Assembly (NCBI GenBank): GCA_031216445.1
Contig: CM062214.1
Span: 19,335,001 to 19,399,000 of the forward strand
Length of the DNA: 64,000 bases
From: Lateolabrax maculatus
Taxonomy: Eukaryota > Chordata > Actinopteri > Acropomatiformes > Lateolabracidae
Direction of reading: 5' to 3'
Part shown: in pieces, positions 37,511-51,301 of the stretch
How the letters are laid out: each line of letters opens with the position of its first letter
Numbering within the stretch: the stretch's first letter is position 1
Position numbers and translations under genes: made by a program
The notes under the pieces: model-generated
The model's input: only the letters and a program-made list of their open reading frames with translations
Told to the model about the DNA's origin: nothing
The model's database searches: none

Positions 37511-39098
37511 TTCTTTAAGGTATTAGAACCTAGTTAAAATTTATATTTTTCATATTTATAAAATATTATTGCTGACATAGCAGAAGATAGAAAGGAAAGT
37601 GGGAAATATAATTGAATATAATTACTGAGGACAAGATGTGGGAAAATTTATCTGCAGGTTGCCGCATCGGTATTAATGGTTATTCATGACCAGAATTTTA
37701 CTGGAAGTTGAAAATAAGGATTTTCTACATTTAATAAGGATTTTACATTTAATAAGGGCCTCAGAGAAGTTTTGTGTTTAGGAAGTGTGGAATGACAGGA
37801 GATGTTCTGTCTGATACCTAAAGATGGAAACAATGCAGAGCAGATATATAATTTACACATACTCTTAGTGGTTACTAAAAAATAGAAAAATCATAAAGTA
37901 AAAGAAACTACCAGGCTGTAGCAAATCTACAAAATGGACAAAATAGTATGTCAGCCTGATGTTGTGTTTGAAAAGACCAACTGTTCAAAATAGTGATATC
38001 TTATCTCAGAGAATAATAAACTGTAGGTCCAACTTTGAATGGTAGGACAATATTTCAGCCTTTTGGCAGAGCTCCTTTAGTTTTTAACAATTGCTTTAAA
38101 TAAGTGAAAGCAGAGTGAGAGGGGACTCAGGCCACATCCTCCTCATTCCCTGTGAACCCTCTTCTAATGGCTATTTAATTCATAGTACAAACGGATTATC
38201 AAAGCCATTTAAATTAGTCATCATGGAGAGGATAGATTGTGAGACAGCCATGGGAGGTGGGTCACGTTAACCAAAAGGCCTGGAGGAAAGATGAGGAAAG
38301 CATGCAAATGAAATATAAAAATGGATGATTTTTCTTCTCTCCCTGTAGATTCCACAGGCTCTTCCTTATGATTTAATCTGCTATAAAGCTGAGCACACTG
38401 TGGGAAGCCCTCAGGGAGGAGCCTCTATCCTATACTTTTACCAGAAATAATGTTACAGATTCCGGAAAATCTTAAGAGAGACAAAAGAGAACAAAGCTGG
38501 AGAGAGAAATGGAGAGGCAAGGCGACGATCATGAAATACAGGCGGTACAGAAGCCAATGAAATATAGATCTCAAACATCACATTGATGTGACAGGGTGAC
38601 CTTGTAGTCAGAGAGCCATTTATGAAAAGCTAAGGAAAGCAAAAGGAAAAGCAAACACAGTTGGGTTGGACTGTATATTTAATGTAATCCTGCATATCTC
38701 TTCCTACTCTCTCTCTCCATCTCTACATTGTTTGGTTTAGGCATTTTGCAAGGTGGCTGGACTGGATCCAGACTCTGTAAAATCCCTGTCACAGAGCAAA
38801 ACTACTTCCCTGTCTGGTTTTGAAATTAGTATCAATGTGAACATCTATCTTATTTTTTAAAATCCCTACAAAGAGAAAAGTCTAAAAACAATATATTGTG
38901 ATTTCACTGGTGATTTGGTTGATTGTGTGGCAGACCTTTTCTTGGCCAGTAGCAGTGACTTTCTAGAGTCTTACTCCTCAGGCAGACAACCTGTAGCTTA
39001 AGTTTGCTAAACTAAACTAACCCTTTCCAGCTTCATATTTAACAGACTGTATAGCTGTTTAAAACTGCTTTGATTAACCACAATATAAATTAGTCTGT
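37511..39098. other. Intergenic DNA with short repeat fragments
   Basis: A small tandem of about 19-bp units (TAAGGATTTT..ACATTTAA) occurs at about 37713-37758. A short family C block (CTTGGCCAGTAGCAGTGACTTTC) occurs at about 38938-38962. No gene recognised. Confidence 0.45.
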
Positions 39099-39441
39099 GT
39101 CAACTAATGATTTTATCCATTATCAGTTAATATATCTATTTTTGGATCAATCAATTCCTTGTTTTCAATACAAACAATAGTGAACATTTTCTATCACAGG
39201 TTTTTAAACCCTAAGGTGGCATCTTCACATGCTTGATATGTCTGACTTAAAGCCTAAACCCAAAGATATTCAATTTACAGTGATATAAAACACAGAAAAA
39301 CACCCTTTATAACCTAAAAGTTTGAATCAGTGAATTTTTGTTGGACAAATTAGATAACTAATTAACAAATGATCCAAATTGTTGCCCATACATTTTTTCT
39401 TGGTTGACTTATCATTGTAATCAACAAATTGTTACAGCACT
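39099..39441. repeat. Family A repeat, diverged copy
   Basis: GTCAACTAATGATTTTATCC at one end, AAACCCAAAGATATTCAATTTACAGTGATA in the middle, and TGGTTGACTTATCATTGTAATCAACAAATTGTTACAGCAC at the other end reproduce the family A layout with many changes. Confidence 0.65.
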
Positions 39442-41063
39442 ATAGCGTCAAAGCATACAGTACTGTAAACATACAGCAGTATCACGGCTCTGCAACAGAG
39501 ATTAGTGATTCAAATTTAGAGGATCGCCGGAGAGGAGAGGGATTTAAATGTATGGAAAACACAATAAAAGCCTTGTTTCTGTGTCACATTAAAATCCTAC
39601 ATTATTATTGTTATAACCAAGTGAGATTAAAGGGTGCTCAGAGATGCACTGGGCATCCACACGTGAGCACGCAGTCACAAATGTCTAACACAGACCACTT
39701 CATCAGCTCATGTCGCTGCTCGCCACAGGCCACCGGCTCTCCTCCACCGTGAAAATATCTTCCAAACCATATAAATATTTATGTCCATTAATAGTAAAGA
39801 GGCAGCACGAGTAGATGCATAATGCTCTGTACGGGTCTTATTTTCGAAGGAGATGCACTCCAACTGCCACGACGTCTCTGTCGCCATGACAACAGAGTTC
39901 AGCTACGCGAGCCAAGCAGGACTTGGCCCCCTCAGTCTGCTCACACAAAAGTAGCATGATTCGAAAAGAGAGGGGAAACAATGTGCACATTAAGTGTGCT
40001 CCAGCAGCAAAATGCATGTTAAGTTATACTTAAGCATCACAAGGACACGAGTTTTAGCAAGAGAGAGTGTGCACAAAACACTTCAATGCTACCTCTGCGA
40101 ATAGGCTACTCCACGGATGTCAGAATGTGGATATGGACATGATTAGATGATCTCAGGCCATTTCTAGACATTGTTACCAAATAGCAGGAGCCACGGAATA
40201 CTTTGACCATATAAAGATGTGGACGTTTATGAGGAAAGCAGATGTGAAGAATTACAAGCTATCACATTTACATTCCACAGACCAATGTGAGTCCAAGTCC
40301 AAAATATTGTCTTAACAAAGAGCCAGAGATTTATTGTCCTCCTGCTGTCAGATGTTAGTCCACGGGGGAATTTTGAAAGAATCATACATATGAATACACT
40401 CACTCATACAATATAAACAAACAAATAATTTCACCCTCACTTCACTTCTTTCCTTCTCCCTCACGCATACACGTGCTGTCTGGGCTTTAGTCTGAGTATA
40501 GAAGTTTCATGATCACGGACATGATTTCTCTTTGCACTGACATCTCCTCTGGGAACAGCGACGGTTCTGGGGTAGAAGATGGATGAAAAATGAAGGGGGG
40601 GTTTTCCAGCTACAGCTGCTGGATGAAAAACAAATGAAAGACAGGAAGCACAGATAAAGCTGAGGCGTGTGTCAGAAAACAGAAGCGGAGCGTTATTGGA
40701 GTGTGTGTTGAACACAGCAGCTTCATGAGGGATTAGGAGGCCGGGCAGCAGGAGCGATTTGCTCCAGAGAGAACACCTTACTTATTTTCTGCTTTCAAGT
40801 TTACACAGCTTTCAATTCCAGACCCAAAGTGCGTTCCGCAAGATTAACAAGTTTGGTCATTGTGTGAGGAAAAGACCTAATTTCTTCCACCAGACTAGGC
40901 TGGAAAAGCTGATTTTTTTTTTCTGATGAAAAAAAGGTGAAGGTTTACATCATACAGTTAGTCATTTCTCCCATGATGAGAAAGCTCCTCTGTAATGACA
41001 AGGGTCTGTCCCTCAAGCTGTCCTCAAAGATTTTCTCTTTCCACCAGAGAGATGACCTTGTGA
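39442..41063. other. Intergenic DNA, nothing recognised
   Basis: No exon or RNA gene seen. Several CpGs cluster near 39860-39910, but too few to call an island. Confidence 0.45.
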
Positions 41064-41180
41064 GAGAGTCAAAGCAAGTTTATTTGTATAGCAGCTTTCA
41101 AACCAAGTATCTGAAAGTGCTTTACATAACAAAAATAAAGTAAGAGTAATTACATTAGAGCAAAAATTAAACAACATAAA
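41064..41180 (+). repeat. Dispersed teleost repeat, family F (TTTATTTGTATAGC type)
   Basis: CAAGTTTATTTGTATAGCAGCTTTCA followed by CTGAAAGTGCTTTACATAAC is a standard repeat end in fish genomes (TTTATTTGTATAGCAC...CAAAGTGCTTTACA). The body is AT-rich and non-coding. Confidence 0.7.
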
Positions 41181-41469
41181 AGTATATATATATTTTTTTG
41201 TCAATGAATAAGGAGTCAATCAAAGATACAGGAAACCAAATACGTTTTCATTTAGATTTGAAGTGATTAAAGTCGGGATGCATTTAATATCATTAGGAGG
41301 TTGGTTCCTGTCTGTGTAGTGTAGTAACTAAAAGCAACTTCATTGTGTTTTTGGTTTAAACCTGAGGAGTTCATGTTAAAACTGTAGTAGCACTATTCTG
41401 AATGTGATTGTCTAATGTTTCTTTTCTTTGCAACTGCAGTTGTCCAGCTTGCTGCTAGAGATAAAGCGT

Positions 41470-41664
41470 AAATGGTAAATGGATTGCATTTATATAGCGC
41501 CTTTCTACCTTACCGGACAAAGCGTTTTACAGTGTTGTCTCTCATTCACCCATTCACACACACACTCACGCACAAATGTCTTGCTTCAGGCTCTTTTCCA
41601 AGGACACTTCGACACATAAACAGGCAGAAGGATAACATGAACGACCCGCTCTACCTCCTGAGTT
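41470..41664 (+). repeat. Dispersed teleost repeat, family E (GGTAAATGGATTGCATTTATATAGCGC type)
   Basis: It starts AATGGTAAATGGATTGCATTTATATAGCGCC, continues CATTCACCCATTCACACACACACTCACGCAC and CCAAGGACACTTCGACA, and ends GACCCGCTCTACCTCCTGAG. This is the well-known fish repeat with a deleted middle. The terminal tract resembles a tRNA-like promoter remnant, as in some SINEs. Confidence 0.8.
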
Positions 41665-43860
41665 TATATGGACATGAAACCTGTAATTCTTGTTATTATC
41701 AGTGGTTCCATATTTGTCCATCTATTTCTTCATGTTCATAACCAGTGGAAAACGTGCCTGCCATTTTAACCCTGCTTTGTACTGTCTGCCAATTAGAGGT
41801 GATGTTATTTGTTCAGACTGTGACCCACCATCACCCCCACCCCTCACTACTGCCCACCGCCCCCCTTATCTGGAGCGAGAGAGCGAGAGAGAGCTAGAGA
41901 GAGACCCCATGTAGAGACAAAACAGATCAGGGTGTGGACAAAGACTTGCTGCCTGCAGTGACGGCAGGACGTTCCCACACACACACCAACTCTCTGTGTC
42001 CCACTGACATCTACAAAAACAGCCGAAACCCCAGGGAGTGGGAGAGCAGGGTGGAGGGTGCGTTTTTTTGGGGCGGGGGGGCTCTGTGGTTCGGGGTCTC
42101 AGCTGTGCCCGAGGACAGTGAGACAGCAAAAACCAGGGCAGGAACACACACACATATAAATACTCAAACACACACACACACACACACGCCACTCAGTGTT
42201 ATTAATACAGGTCATCAATTAGGCCTGACCTAGAAAGCCTGTCTGCACGAAGGCTACACAACAAGCTGAAGCAGACTGATGGTCTCAAAACACTGCAAAT
42301 CCCTCCACTCTGTCTAAAAGCCTGGATTATCTTACACACGTGTAAACACACACGTTTGTGAGACAAAATGCATGCAAACAGAACAAACCACTTAAAAAAC
42401 ACACAGCACATAAACACTGTATGTTGCAAGACAAAAAAAAAAAAAAAAACAGATATGGAGGAATGCCAACACTGAAATTAAGCAACTCATTTAAAAGCCT
42501 TCGAAATCACTTTCTCTTTCCTCTTTGTTGTCAGCAGAAGACACTATTAGTTCCAGCCCGTCTGTAACTTGTTTCTGTGACTCAGCAGCAACTCAACGTG
42601 CTGCAAGGAAGCTAGTAAACCATGTCAACAACACCAACCTGCAGTAAGCGATATGGATACCCTCACCTTTTTGTCTCTGTGTTTTCCTGTGTTTCTCTGT
42701 GTCAGAGTCTTAGGGGCCATGTTGAGTTTACTAGCAGGGGAGGAGGGGGCTGTCGGTGAGGCAGAAGGATGTTCTGAAGGTGAGGATAGAGGGTGAAAGT
42801 TGTCCTCCTGTGCCAGGCATGTGCGCTCAGTTAGTGGGCAAGGACATGCCAGGGGCAAGCAGTCGTGTTTGGCTCTGTTTCCTGCACCCAGACGCTCTGC
42901 TTTCATTCATGGTCTCGTCTTAAGAGCTTTTTCCTCTTCCATTGTTACACAAGGCCTATCTAAAGGGTTTATGCCTCTGACTTGTGCTAAGCACTCGGGG
43001 TGACAGAGCCAGAGCTCATCGCAAATCCTAAAACCCTCTGCAAATTCTTTTTCTCCTTCCTCATTGCTTTCTGCCTTTATTATTGTTTTTACTCCCCCCC
43101 TCCTTTCTCCCTCCCTCCTCACATTCGGCTCTCTTCATATCTTAATGCTTATATCTCGTCTCCACTCTCACTGAGACAGTGGAGTGCAGGCCTGCTCTAA
43201 TCTAAGCCAGATGAGCTAGAAAAACACAGGCTTCCTCTGCCGGTTGCTTTCCCCATTAACCAAGAGGCCCATCATTTTTCTCTCCAATCACAGGGCAGAC
43301 TTCTGTGGTTGACCAGCACGTCTGCATATGCGCTGCAGCAGACGAGCCAGTAAAACTCCTCTTTGAGTGATTTATAAAGACACTTGATGGCTTTGCTGCC
43401 GTCGCCTCACCACAGACTATTGGGCAGTGGCTCAGAGCCAGACTCATGGCACCTGTTGAGAATATGGCAGTATCAAAGCCGTTCCACTTAATGTTCTCTT
43501 TTTATAGATGGATTTGGATTTCCAACATATTTAGGATCCTGAAGGTACTTCTTCAGATCATATGGGTGCAGTGTTGGATGTAAACGTGGCTCCCGATCAG
43601 ACCAGACTGAGTTCCCAGTCGCCATCAGGGTTGAGCTGAGGCTCCGTCCTCTCTGTCACGGTGAGTTTGGGCTGAGGCTTTCATTTAGGACTGGCCGACT
43701 CTCGCTCACTGCTGAGGCAGAAGGACATCACGTCCCTCTGGGGACAGTCGCCGTCCCGCCCTGTCACTTTCAATCCACAGCCCATGAAGCGCATTGGCAT
43801 ACAAGTCCAGACTGCGGCGAGGCAGAGGGGGAAAGAAGAGGGAAAGAAAGGGAAAAAGAT
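41665..43860. other. Intergenic DNA with simple repeats
   Basis: It holds (GA)-rich sequence at 41876-41905, (AC)10 at 42168-42187 and A17 at 42433-42449. No exon recognised. Confidence 0.5.
42168..42187. repeat. (AC)10 microsatellite
   Basis: 20 bp of AC, preceded by an imperfect ACACAC/ATATAA region from 42144. Confidence 0.9.
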
Positions 43861-43879
43861 AAACTGGACACTTGGCAGA

Positions 43880-44262
43880 AGGCCGGAGTTAGTTTAGATT
43901 TCTCTCATGTCTGTACGGTAAATATGAACTTACCGCCAGCAGCTTAGTGTAGCATGAAGACTGAAATCAAGGGAAAAAAGCTAACATGGCTCTTTGCAAT
44001 GGTAAAGAAATCTGCTTACGGGCACCTCTAAAGCTCACTAATTAACAAATGATTGTTTATTTTATCCGTACAAAACAAGAGTTGAGTCTTGTCATCAGTC
44101 TAGCTGTTTCCCCCCTTCACTATAATTACACGTTACATATTGTTTGGTTAATATGTAAAAACAAAAAAAGTGAAAACAACAATTGGACTGGGTTGTTTTC
44201 TGGAAACAGAGCCAGGCTAGCTGCTCCCCCTTGCTTCCAGTCTTCATGCTAAGCCAAACTTA
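43880..44262 (-). repeat. Family C repeat, longest copy
   Basis: It includes CTCTCATGTCTGTACGGTAAAT, CACCTCTAAAGCTCACTAATTAACAAATG, GTTAATATGTAAAAACAAAAAAAGTG, GGGTTGTTTTCTGGAAACAGAGCCAGGCTAGCTGC and TCCAGTCTTCATGCTAAGCC. This block order is the recognisable core of the family in percomorphs. Confidence 0.75.
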
Positions 44263-47200
44263 TCAGTTGCTTTTAATGTCATTGTGCCACATGCTTTAGC
44301 TACATAGATGGTGCACATGACACAGTCCGAGGGGCGTCACTGAGTGCCAAGACTTCTGCCATGTGAGAAAATAATGCTGCTGACGAATTCGAAACCCGAT
44401 TTTTTCCTCTGATTTTGTGTAAACGCAGTATTCATCAAAGTCTGGGGTGGGTGAGAGGAACCCTGTGACAGCCGATGATCTAACAAGGCAAGAGGTGAAA
44501 AGGAGGCTGTTACCTGCAATCATGCGCTTCTCTCTGGTGTCATGCACTGCATGCCAAATCAAGCCTTTTCGATATTCTCCCTTGTACCTTCTCCCTCACA
44601 CTCTTTCCTCCTCCTCCCTTTTGTTAGCCCCTTCATCCTCCCACCTTCAGCTCACAGCAGAGGGTACAATAAGTGAAGATAGTGAGATTTCAATCAGCAG
44701 CCAGATTTAAGAGGTGAGAAAAAAGAAACTTTCCTCTAACAATTTATCATTTTCCAAGCCCCCCCGTGACTACTCATATCTTACAGGGCACATCTAAGAA
44801 GCTAACTTAATAACACCGGGAGGAGAGCACGGTGCGGAAGGAGAACAGGCTCAAGACCGCACAATAACACAGTCACTAGCGAGCCCCACATGAATCAAAA
44901 TGACAAAGCCAATCTAGCGAAAAATTCTCTCTTGCCGGCAGTAAGCGGCTCGGCTCTCAGAGTACAAGCTGGGGAAATTGTGAGTTGAAAGTAAAATTCA
45001 GTTAGGTGTGCAGCCTCTACAACCCCACCTCTTATTCCCTGGTGGAGTTAATCACATCCCGGTTTATGGGACTAGTATTCTTCCCAGTGATACAGGCTTT
45101 CACTTTTTGTGGGAGCACATGTGTATCATAAAGGCCTGTCAGCGGAGACAGGGAAGGTCAGTAAAAGTCGAGTGAGTTCACTTATCCCTGCAGCTGCCTG
45201 TTGAGTATAAAACTAACCAGAACCACAAGCCAACCTCAGGAGGGTACAGTAATCTCTATATATACTGCTCGCCTTCACTGTTGAATTCTGCTGCCTCTAG
45301 AAGAATTATCATAACCATGAAGGCAACAGATCATCAGTACAGGTCTGCGTGTTCACATTTGGCTATGACTCTGAGAAGGAGAATGAATTTAGAAGCAAAA
45401 TCTCCAAAGGAGTCTCTGAGTGCAGTGACAGCTAAATGAGAAATACATATATAAGTGGTGAGATGGAAACATGACGTATGGGAAGAGCAGGGTTGAGGGG
45501 AGAAGGGGTTAAGCTTCTATTTCCCTCCAGAGCCCAGGTGCACTGTGTCCCACCCCCCAGGCTGTGAGACTCACCATGCTGGGGAGACTTTTAATAGCCT
45601 TGAGATGGAAGCACACTACCCCAAATAGCCAATAAAGGACAGTGTTCCTCTGTCCTATTCCGCCCTGTCTGTCTGGTATAGCCTCATAAAAGACTTAACT
45701 GGTCTCACATGACCCCTCTGTCCACCGGTGAAGTGATTGGCTGGATCCTCAGAAGTAGGGGATGTGACTGGACAGCTTTAGACCTGAAAAGGACAACGTT
45801 GTTAACTGCTGAGCTCATGCTGTCTGCTCAGTCTGAAGATTTCAGAGATTTCATATTTTGTATGCAACGCATCCTTGTCAAAACCTGGTCGCTTATTTTG
45901 TACAATATGTACATGAATTAACTCCAGACAACGATGTGCTACAACTCAAGGTATGTATTTGGTATACCAGAAACATACAGGCTGACTGTCTTGCAAAAAA
46001 ACAAACCTTGACAAACACTGCAACTGCGCTGACAATGTCTATCTGCATGTACTATAGACCAATCAGCATCCAATAGGGATAATGTTACCATCTCACAGTT
46101 CTATCATAGTTCTAACATATTTTTCACAAGTTTTAACGATATATTCTAGGTAAATATTACACCGGGTCCCTACATTACCTATAATGCAAATCAAACACTG
46201 ACAGTTCGGTCAGAAATTCAGTTGTGTTGTGCGACTTATGTATCCTCGAGCTGTCATCCTCAAGCAGGAAAAAAATATGAAAAAACAAACAAAAAAATAT
46301 ATATAATGTTGTTTTAATGGTTTGCTATAGAGAGGTAAATACTATAACTTTATGATAAATGGTGGTATATATCAATTGTTATGGAATAGTCAAAGTGTGA
46401 CCACAGAGTCTGCAGCAGTTCAGCCTGGACAGAAGCTGTGTACAGTAACATGTGGGGGACTTTTCCCTGGATGGTTGCTCGTGGTTTGGTCTTTTTTGTT
46501 TTTCCTCAGCTGGGGTTGTGACCAGAGTGCAAACACAGCACCATGGGATCCATCCCTCCATCTGACCCCTGCTGACCTCTCCCTTTTTGTCACAGCACTG
46601 ATGCTGCAGCATTCTTGCATTGAAACAGGATCACCTACACACGCAGACACACTTCGGCTTGATAGGGGCCACTTAAGTCTGGCTGCAAACACCTCCAACC
46701 CCCTTCCTGCTGTCCACAATGACAGTCTCAACTATTTCCTTAAAACCCTTTCTGTCCCCCCCTTATTCTCCCTTTCTATCTCCCCCTTTTTCACACACGC
46801 AATCTTTTACATACACACCCACAGGCATTGCAACACATTTGTTTCTGTTTCTGCATCTGGCCAATGTTTTACTCTTCCATTTCTGTTTTGTAAGTGCTCT
46901 TCTGCCAAAAAAAGTAATTAGGTTGCAGTTTATCTGAATAAAAGTACTTGCACAATAGTGGCATCTCCAGCCTTCTCTATTATGAAAAGGATATGTACAC
47001 ATATGTCCTCAAACTGGCTGGATTAAGAGTTTCTTTCTGGGGTCAACAGAGCTGAAAGCCTCAGATGTTCTCGCCATGAACTCATCCTTAAGCTTATTGA
47101 GCTAAAACATCTGGGCCCCTTACTTTCCCTGCACAGCTTTCCACTGACGGATCCTTCAGGATTTTGCTGGTGGGCAACAGACACATACAGCGTACACACA

Positions 47201-47374
47201 CTCTTAAGACACACATACTGAAGTGCTCTATTGATTGACAGCACCTGACAGGCTATGATGCACTGCTTGTAGGTGAAAAAACCGACAGCAGTGGCCCGTT
47301 TGTCATTACTCCTGTTAATGCGGCCCAGCTGCCTGCCTGTCACGTGGCTCCACCCGTACCCAAATCCCAAGGTG

Positions 47375-47378
<4 letters not shown>
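44263..47378. other. Intergenic DNA, no gene recognised
   Basis: The plus-strand frame at 46352-46921 (189 codons) is a chance frame: it overlaps antisense frames and its composition follows local C/T-rich and CA-rich DNA. No domain or splice context was found. Confidence 0.45.

Positions 47379-47412
<34 letters not shown>
47379..47412. repeat. (TG)17 microsatellite
   Basis: 34 bp of TG, then an interrupted CGTG. Intergenic. Confidence 0.95.
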
Positions 47413-47419
<7 letters not shown>

Positions 47420-48576
47420 GCTGGCTGGCTGCTCCTCCTGCAAAGAAGAAACAGGAGGGCTGTGCGAAGCGTGTGATGTTAAAGATACAACTCCACAACT
47501 GTGATCATTACAGAGTTTGGTGGAAAAGGCCAGATCCCCTGCTGTCTTCGTCCAGTGTAAACACGGTTCCCTCTGTGAGAAGAGACAGACCGAGAGGGAG
47601 AAAGTGAGAAAAAGAGCAAAATATGAGACGAGGAAGGGGACCGAGAGAAAGGGACGGCACAGACAGCCACAGCAGGGAGCATGCTGTTCTCCGAATCAGA
47701 CTGTCAATGAATCTCATTAACATGGCTTCTCTAATCAGCATCTGAGAATATTCCACTGAAGGCCATCCGCTCTGCTCCCCACCTCCTTCCTCTCATTTTG
47801 ATTACACTGATGCATAAATTTACCATTACTTTTTCTTATTATTAAAGGAGCTCAATTTAAACTCCTGTAGAAAGCAGCATATGTTGTTCTCTGCCTCCAC
47901 CATGTCCAGTGGTCTGTCTGTACATGTGAAACACAGCAGGCTGCCATGTTAGGGATATCCACTCTGCACTTGCCACATCAGGAGAGGCTTGTTTTCCACC
48001 ATTTCAGCCCCACTCAAAAAGCAGTGGATATAAATGGGCACTCATGCTGAAAGCATATCTTTTCCAAATGACAGCTCACCAGATAAATACAGCCAAATTA
48101 CTTCCAAACATCGCTCACGGTGACACTAAAAATGTGGAGTTGCTTGAACATAGTGCAGTAATTTCTGAGATGCTGACAAAAGTCCTCTTGCTTTTATGAT
48201 TTTGTTTTTGTTGACACTACTTAACAGCGTTGCTTGTGAATTCTTTCACATTTCTGTGATCTGTATATGTCTGGATGAAAAGCAAAATGAGGGAAGGATG
48301 TTTGCATTTCCAAATTGTAGGGCAGATCTTCCTCCTGAAAGTTGAGGATGAACTCTCAGGGACAAAGAGGTGTCACATATGTCACATACAGGGCCCCGAC
48401 GGGAAGCTGGCTGGTTGTTAAACAGGAAGGTCTGACCCCATGAAGGGATGTTCCTCTTTTTTATTTGCCCTCTGCTTTTCCTTAATGAGAGCGGCTGGTA
48501 TCCAACGCAAACAAACTCCAGTTATTGTCTACAGACATCAAAACAGTTATATTTGATTGTCATTCTCAGAGACAAG
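47413..48576. other. Intergenic DNA, nothing recognised
   Basis: A purine-rich strand stretch occurs at about 47580-47655. No exon or repeat family recognised. Confidence 0.45.
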
Positions 48577-49543
48577 CATGTGCATAGATATACCTCGAAG
48601 GGGGCTTGAGCCCCTGCTGTTTGGCATCCTTGAGAGGAAGTGCCCTTTTTCTGGGGTGTTTTTTTATATTATTTTAATAAATTAAATACATTTAAATTTA
48701 AATAAATTCCTATTTGCGCACAGCTTGCCCTGCTGAACAGATATATTGATTGGATCAAAATATCAGATTGGGAGAAACAGGCCAAGTTGTGCGAAAACAG
48801 GAGAAAATCAGATTGGGAGAAACTGCCACAGCGGCGAGAGCTGTGTGGCCACTGAGCATTTCTATGGTGAAAGAACGCACACACGCAAATTTGCATGCAT
48901 AAGCAGACATATGCACTCGACCATCAGCGTGAGTCAGTGTGATGAGTTACTTTGAAACAGACATAAGTTATGTGGCCAAGCAAAGTAAAAATATATTGTT
49001 CATTGTATTGTTGTTCAAATTGATATTGCTGGAATCTTTCTGAAACACATATGAGCTATTAAAGTCCAGGGGTTTATGAAATAATTAAAATGAATGAAGA
49101 TCATGCCTACAAGAGAATTGGTATTTGAAAGCAATACAGAATGCCTGAGAGCCTTCCTGCATTGCAGTATTTTCCATTATATTTTGAATTGTCACCTGGC
49201 ACCTGGATTTTGATAAAGACATTTCCACCATAAATTGATGCAGGGAAGGCATAAACTGGTGCATAACAATTCAACAGAATGCAGGAAATTAAGTGTTTGA
49301 TGCTCAAAATGGCCTGGGGGAAAACACACGTAACCCCCCCTTACTATGCCCCCTCCCCCCAACAAAAAAAAAGATTACATGAAACCTATGCCCTAGCATG
49401 TATCATTAGTTAAATGTCATGTAGCAGTGTTTGAACCGAGTTCAGTATTCATTCCAGGCATATATTGATTTAATTTTTTTGCAAAAATTGCCTTTTATGA
49501 ATTTGGGCCCCTGCCCCTTGCTGCTCGTAGAGATTTGCATGGC
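48577..49543. mobile_element. Candidate non-autonomous DNA transposon with degenerate inverted ends
   Basis: The left end reads CATGTGCATAGATATACC, then TCGAAGGGGGCTTGAGCCC. The reverse complement of the right end reads CATGCAAATCTCTACGAG, then CAGCAAGGGGCAGGGGCCC. The two align with gaps as imperfect terminal inverted repeats. Inside is a 17-bp exact direct repeat (ATCAGATTGGGAGAAAC) at 48762-48778 and 48807-48823. No transposase frame is present, and no target-site duplication is obvious. Confidence 0.3.
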
Positions 49544-51301
49544 ATAAGATGAAACAGAGGAGATTAGAGGTTGGAAGCGAAGAGTCATGCCAGAGACATT
49601 CCCAACATCACACATGTTCATTCTTTAATCATGATCGAGTCCTGCCAATATTGGGAAATCTGAATTCCAAAGGCATCAAATGGGACCAGTGAAGCCTCAT
49701 CTATCTCTCTAACATCTGACAGAGTGACTAATGGGAGCTACTGAAGCTTCACTCCCCCAAAACCCCAAACCTAAACACCCTCAACGTACTGATAGACTCT
49801 GAGTCGCTCCCTTTACGTCTTTTGAAGCAGCCTCAACCTTACATGCAACAGTTCTGACACACATCTTTAGGTCCAGACTGATTTACAATCTGTCCTCTAA
49901 GTCTCCCTCTCCCTTTTTCGACACTCTCCAGCGGCTCGAGGCAGCGTTCCCATAGTCCTGTGCGCTCTCAGGGTGTGTTGCTGGCACTGAATGTGCAGAT
50001 AGGATAAATAAATCACACACAGGCCCACTGGAGAGCAGAGAAACTGACTGGAACGGGCTACGGGGAATAAAGAAGACATCTGGTGGAGGAGCTGGAGCCT
50101 TTCTGGTGAGGAGAAAATGACTTATAGAAAGACATTATGATAAGACACCGACTACTGGAGCCAGTTACATCAGCTCTTCACAGGGTCAACCATAGCCCTC
50201 ATGGTGTGTTTGCTAAGATAAGTTGTTACTGAATATTTACTCACAGTAAGTGCATTCACTCATGTTCAAAATTTAAGGGAAATTGAGGGGAGTATTGTAC
50301 TTTGTATTTGGCAGCTTTATTTTCTTTGTAGATTAAGATTTACATACAAAACATATGATTATTTTTGAAAATATGATGCATTGTTAAAGATTAAACTGCC
50401 AACAGTATGTTAAATAGTTAAAATTAGCACAGCCGTGACTTAACCAACTAACAAAGTTAACATTGGCTTGCCTGTGACTCATGTAGACTGAAGAGTAAAA
50501 AGCGATAATATAATCTACACATCCGACCCAACACTTAATAAAATGGTGTCTGATGGTAATTTAAACTGGGAAGTTTTTTTCACACCTACCTTCTACCTAC
50601 CTCACATTACAAAATGTTTTCTCAAATGCCTAACCTAATAGTATCAGCTACGTCATTCTAAAGTGCTTGAGTACTACTAACAGTGAAACACACATTCCTC
50701 CATGTTTTCATATACAAATAAAATAAATAAAAGTCATACCTACAGTGATGTTTAATATATAATTTGTGGCCATGAAACAGTAGCCTAATTATTGTAAGTC
50801 TTTCTATAGAATGTGATGCTACACCGACTTCATGTTTACATATTATTGCTTTTGTTTAGATGGACAGGTATCCTAGCTATCAATTTACATATTAGTAAAG
50901 TCTTCACTAGCTATGACATTTAAGTTTTAATGGTGCAACCCGATTTAGTTGTTACTAAGAGTTTAGTAAGATCTAAACACAAACTTAGTAACGGACTTGC
51001 ATTTACTGAAGCTTGTGCAACCAAATTCTGGTGCTTTAGTTTGAAAGAAAGCTGAAGTCGTCTCATTGTGAGATGAAATGACCAGAAGGAGAGATCACGT
51101 CTCTGTCAGCCAGCAAATGAGTCAACTCAGAGGGCTTATGTTGTGTGATAGCACATACTGTTAGCCATTTTGGAGAGGCCACCGCATAGTCCATACACAA
51201 ACGCAGCCATGAAAGCTGGAACCGTTGATCCTCTATCAACCCTGGTCCCGGTGTGTTGGCGAACACAGATCCTAGTAAATACTGTAGCTGCTGCATTCAG
51301 T

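Noticed and set aside
46352..46921. 189-codon plus-strand open frame with hydrophobic stretches
   Set aside because: Composition follows C/T-rich and CA-rich DNA; antisense frames overlap; nothing resembles a known protein.
48746..48955. Open frame with repeated QIGRN motif
   Set aside because: The repetition is caused by the 17-bp direct repeat in a candidate transposon; no protein evidence.
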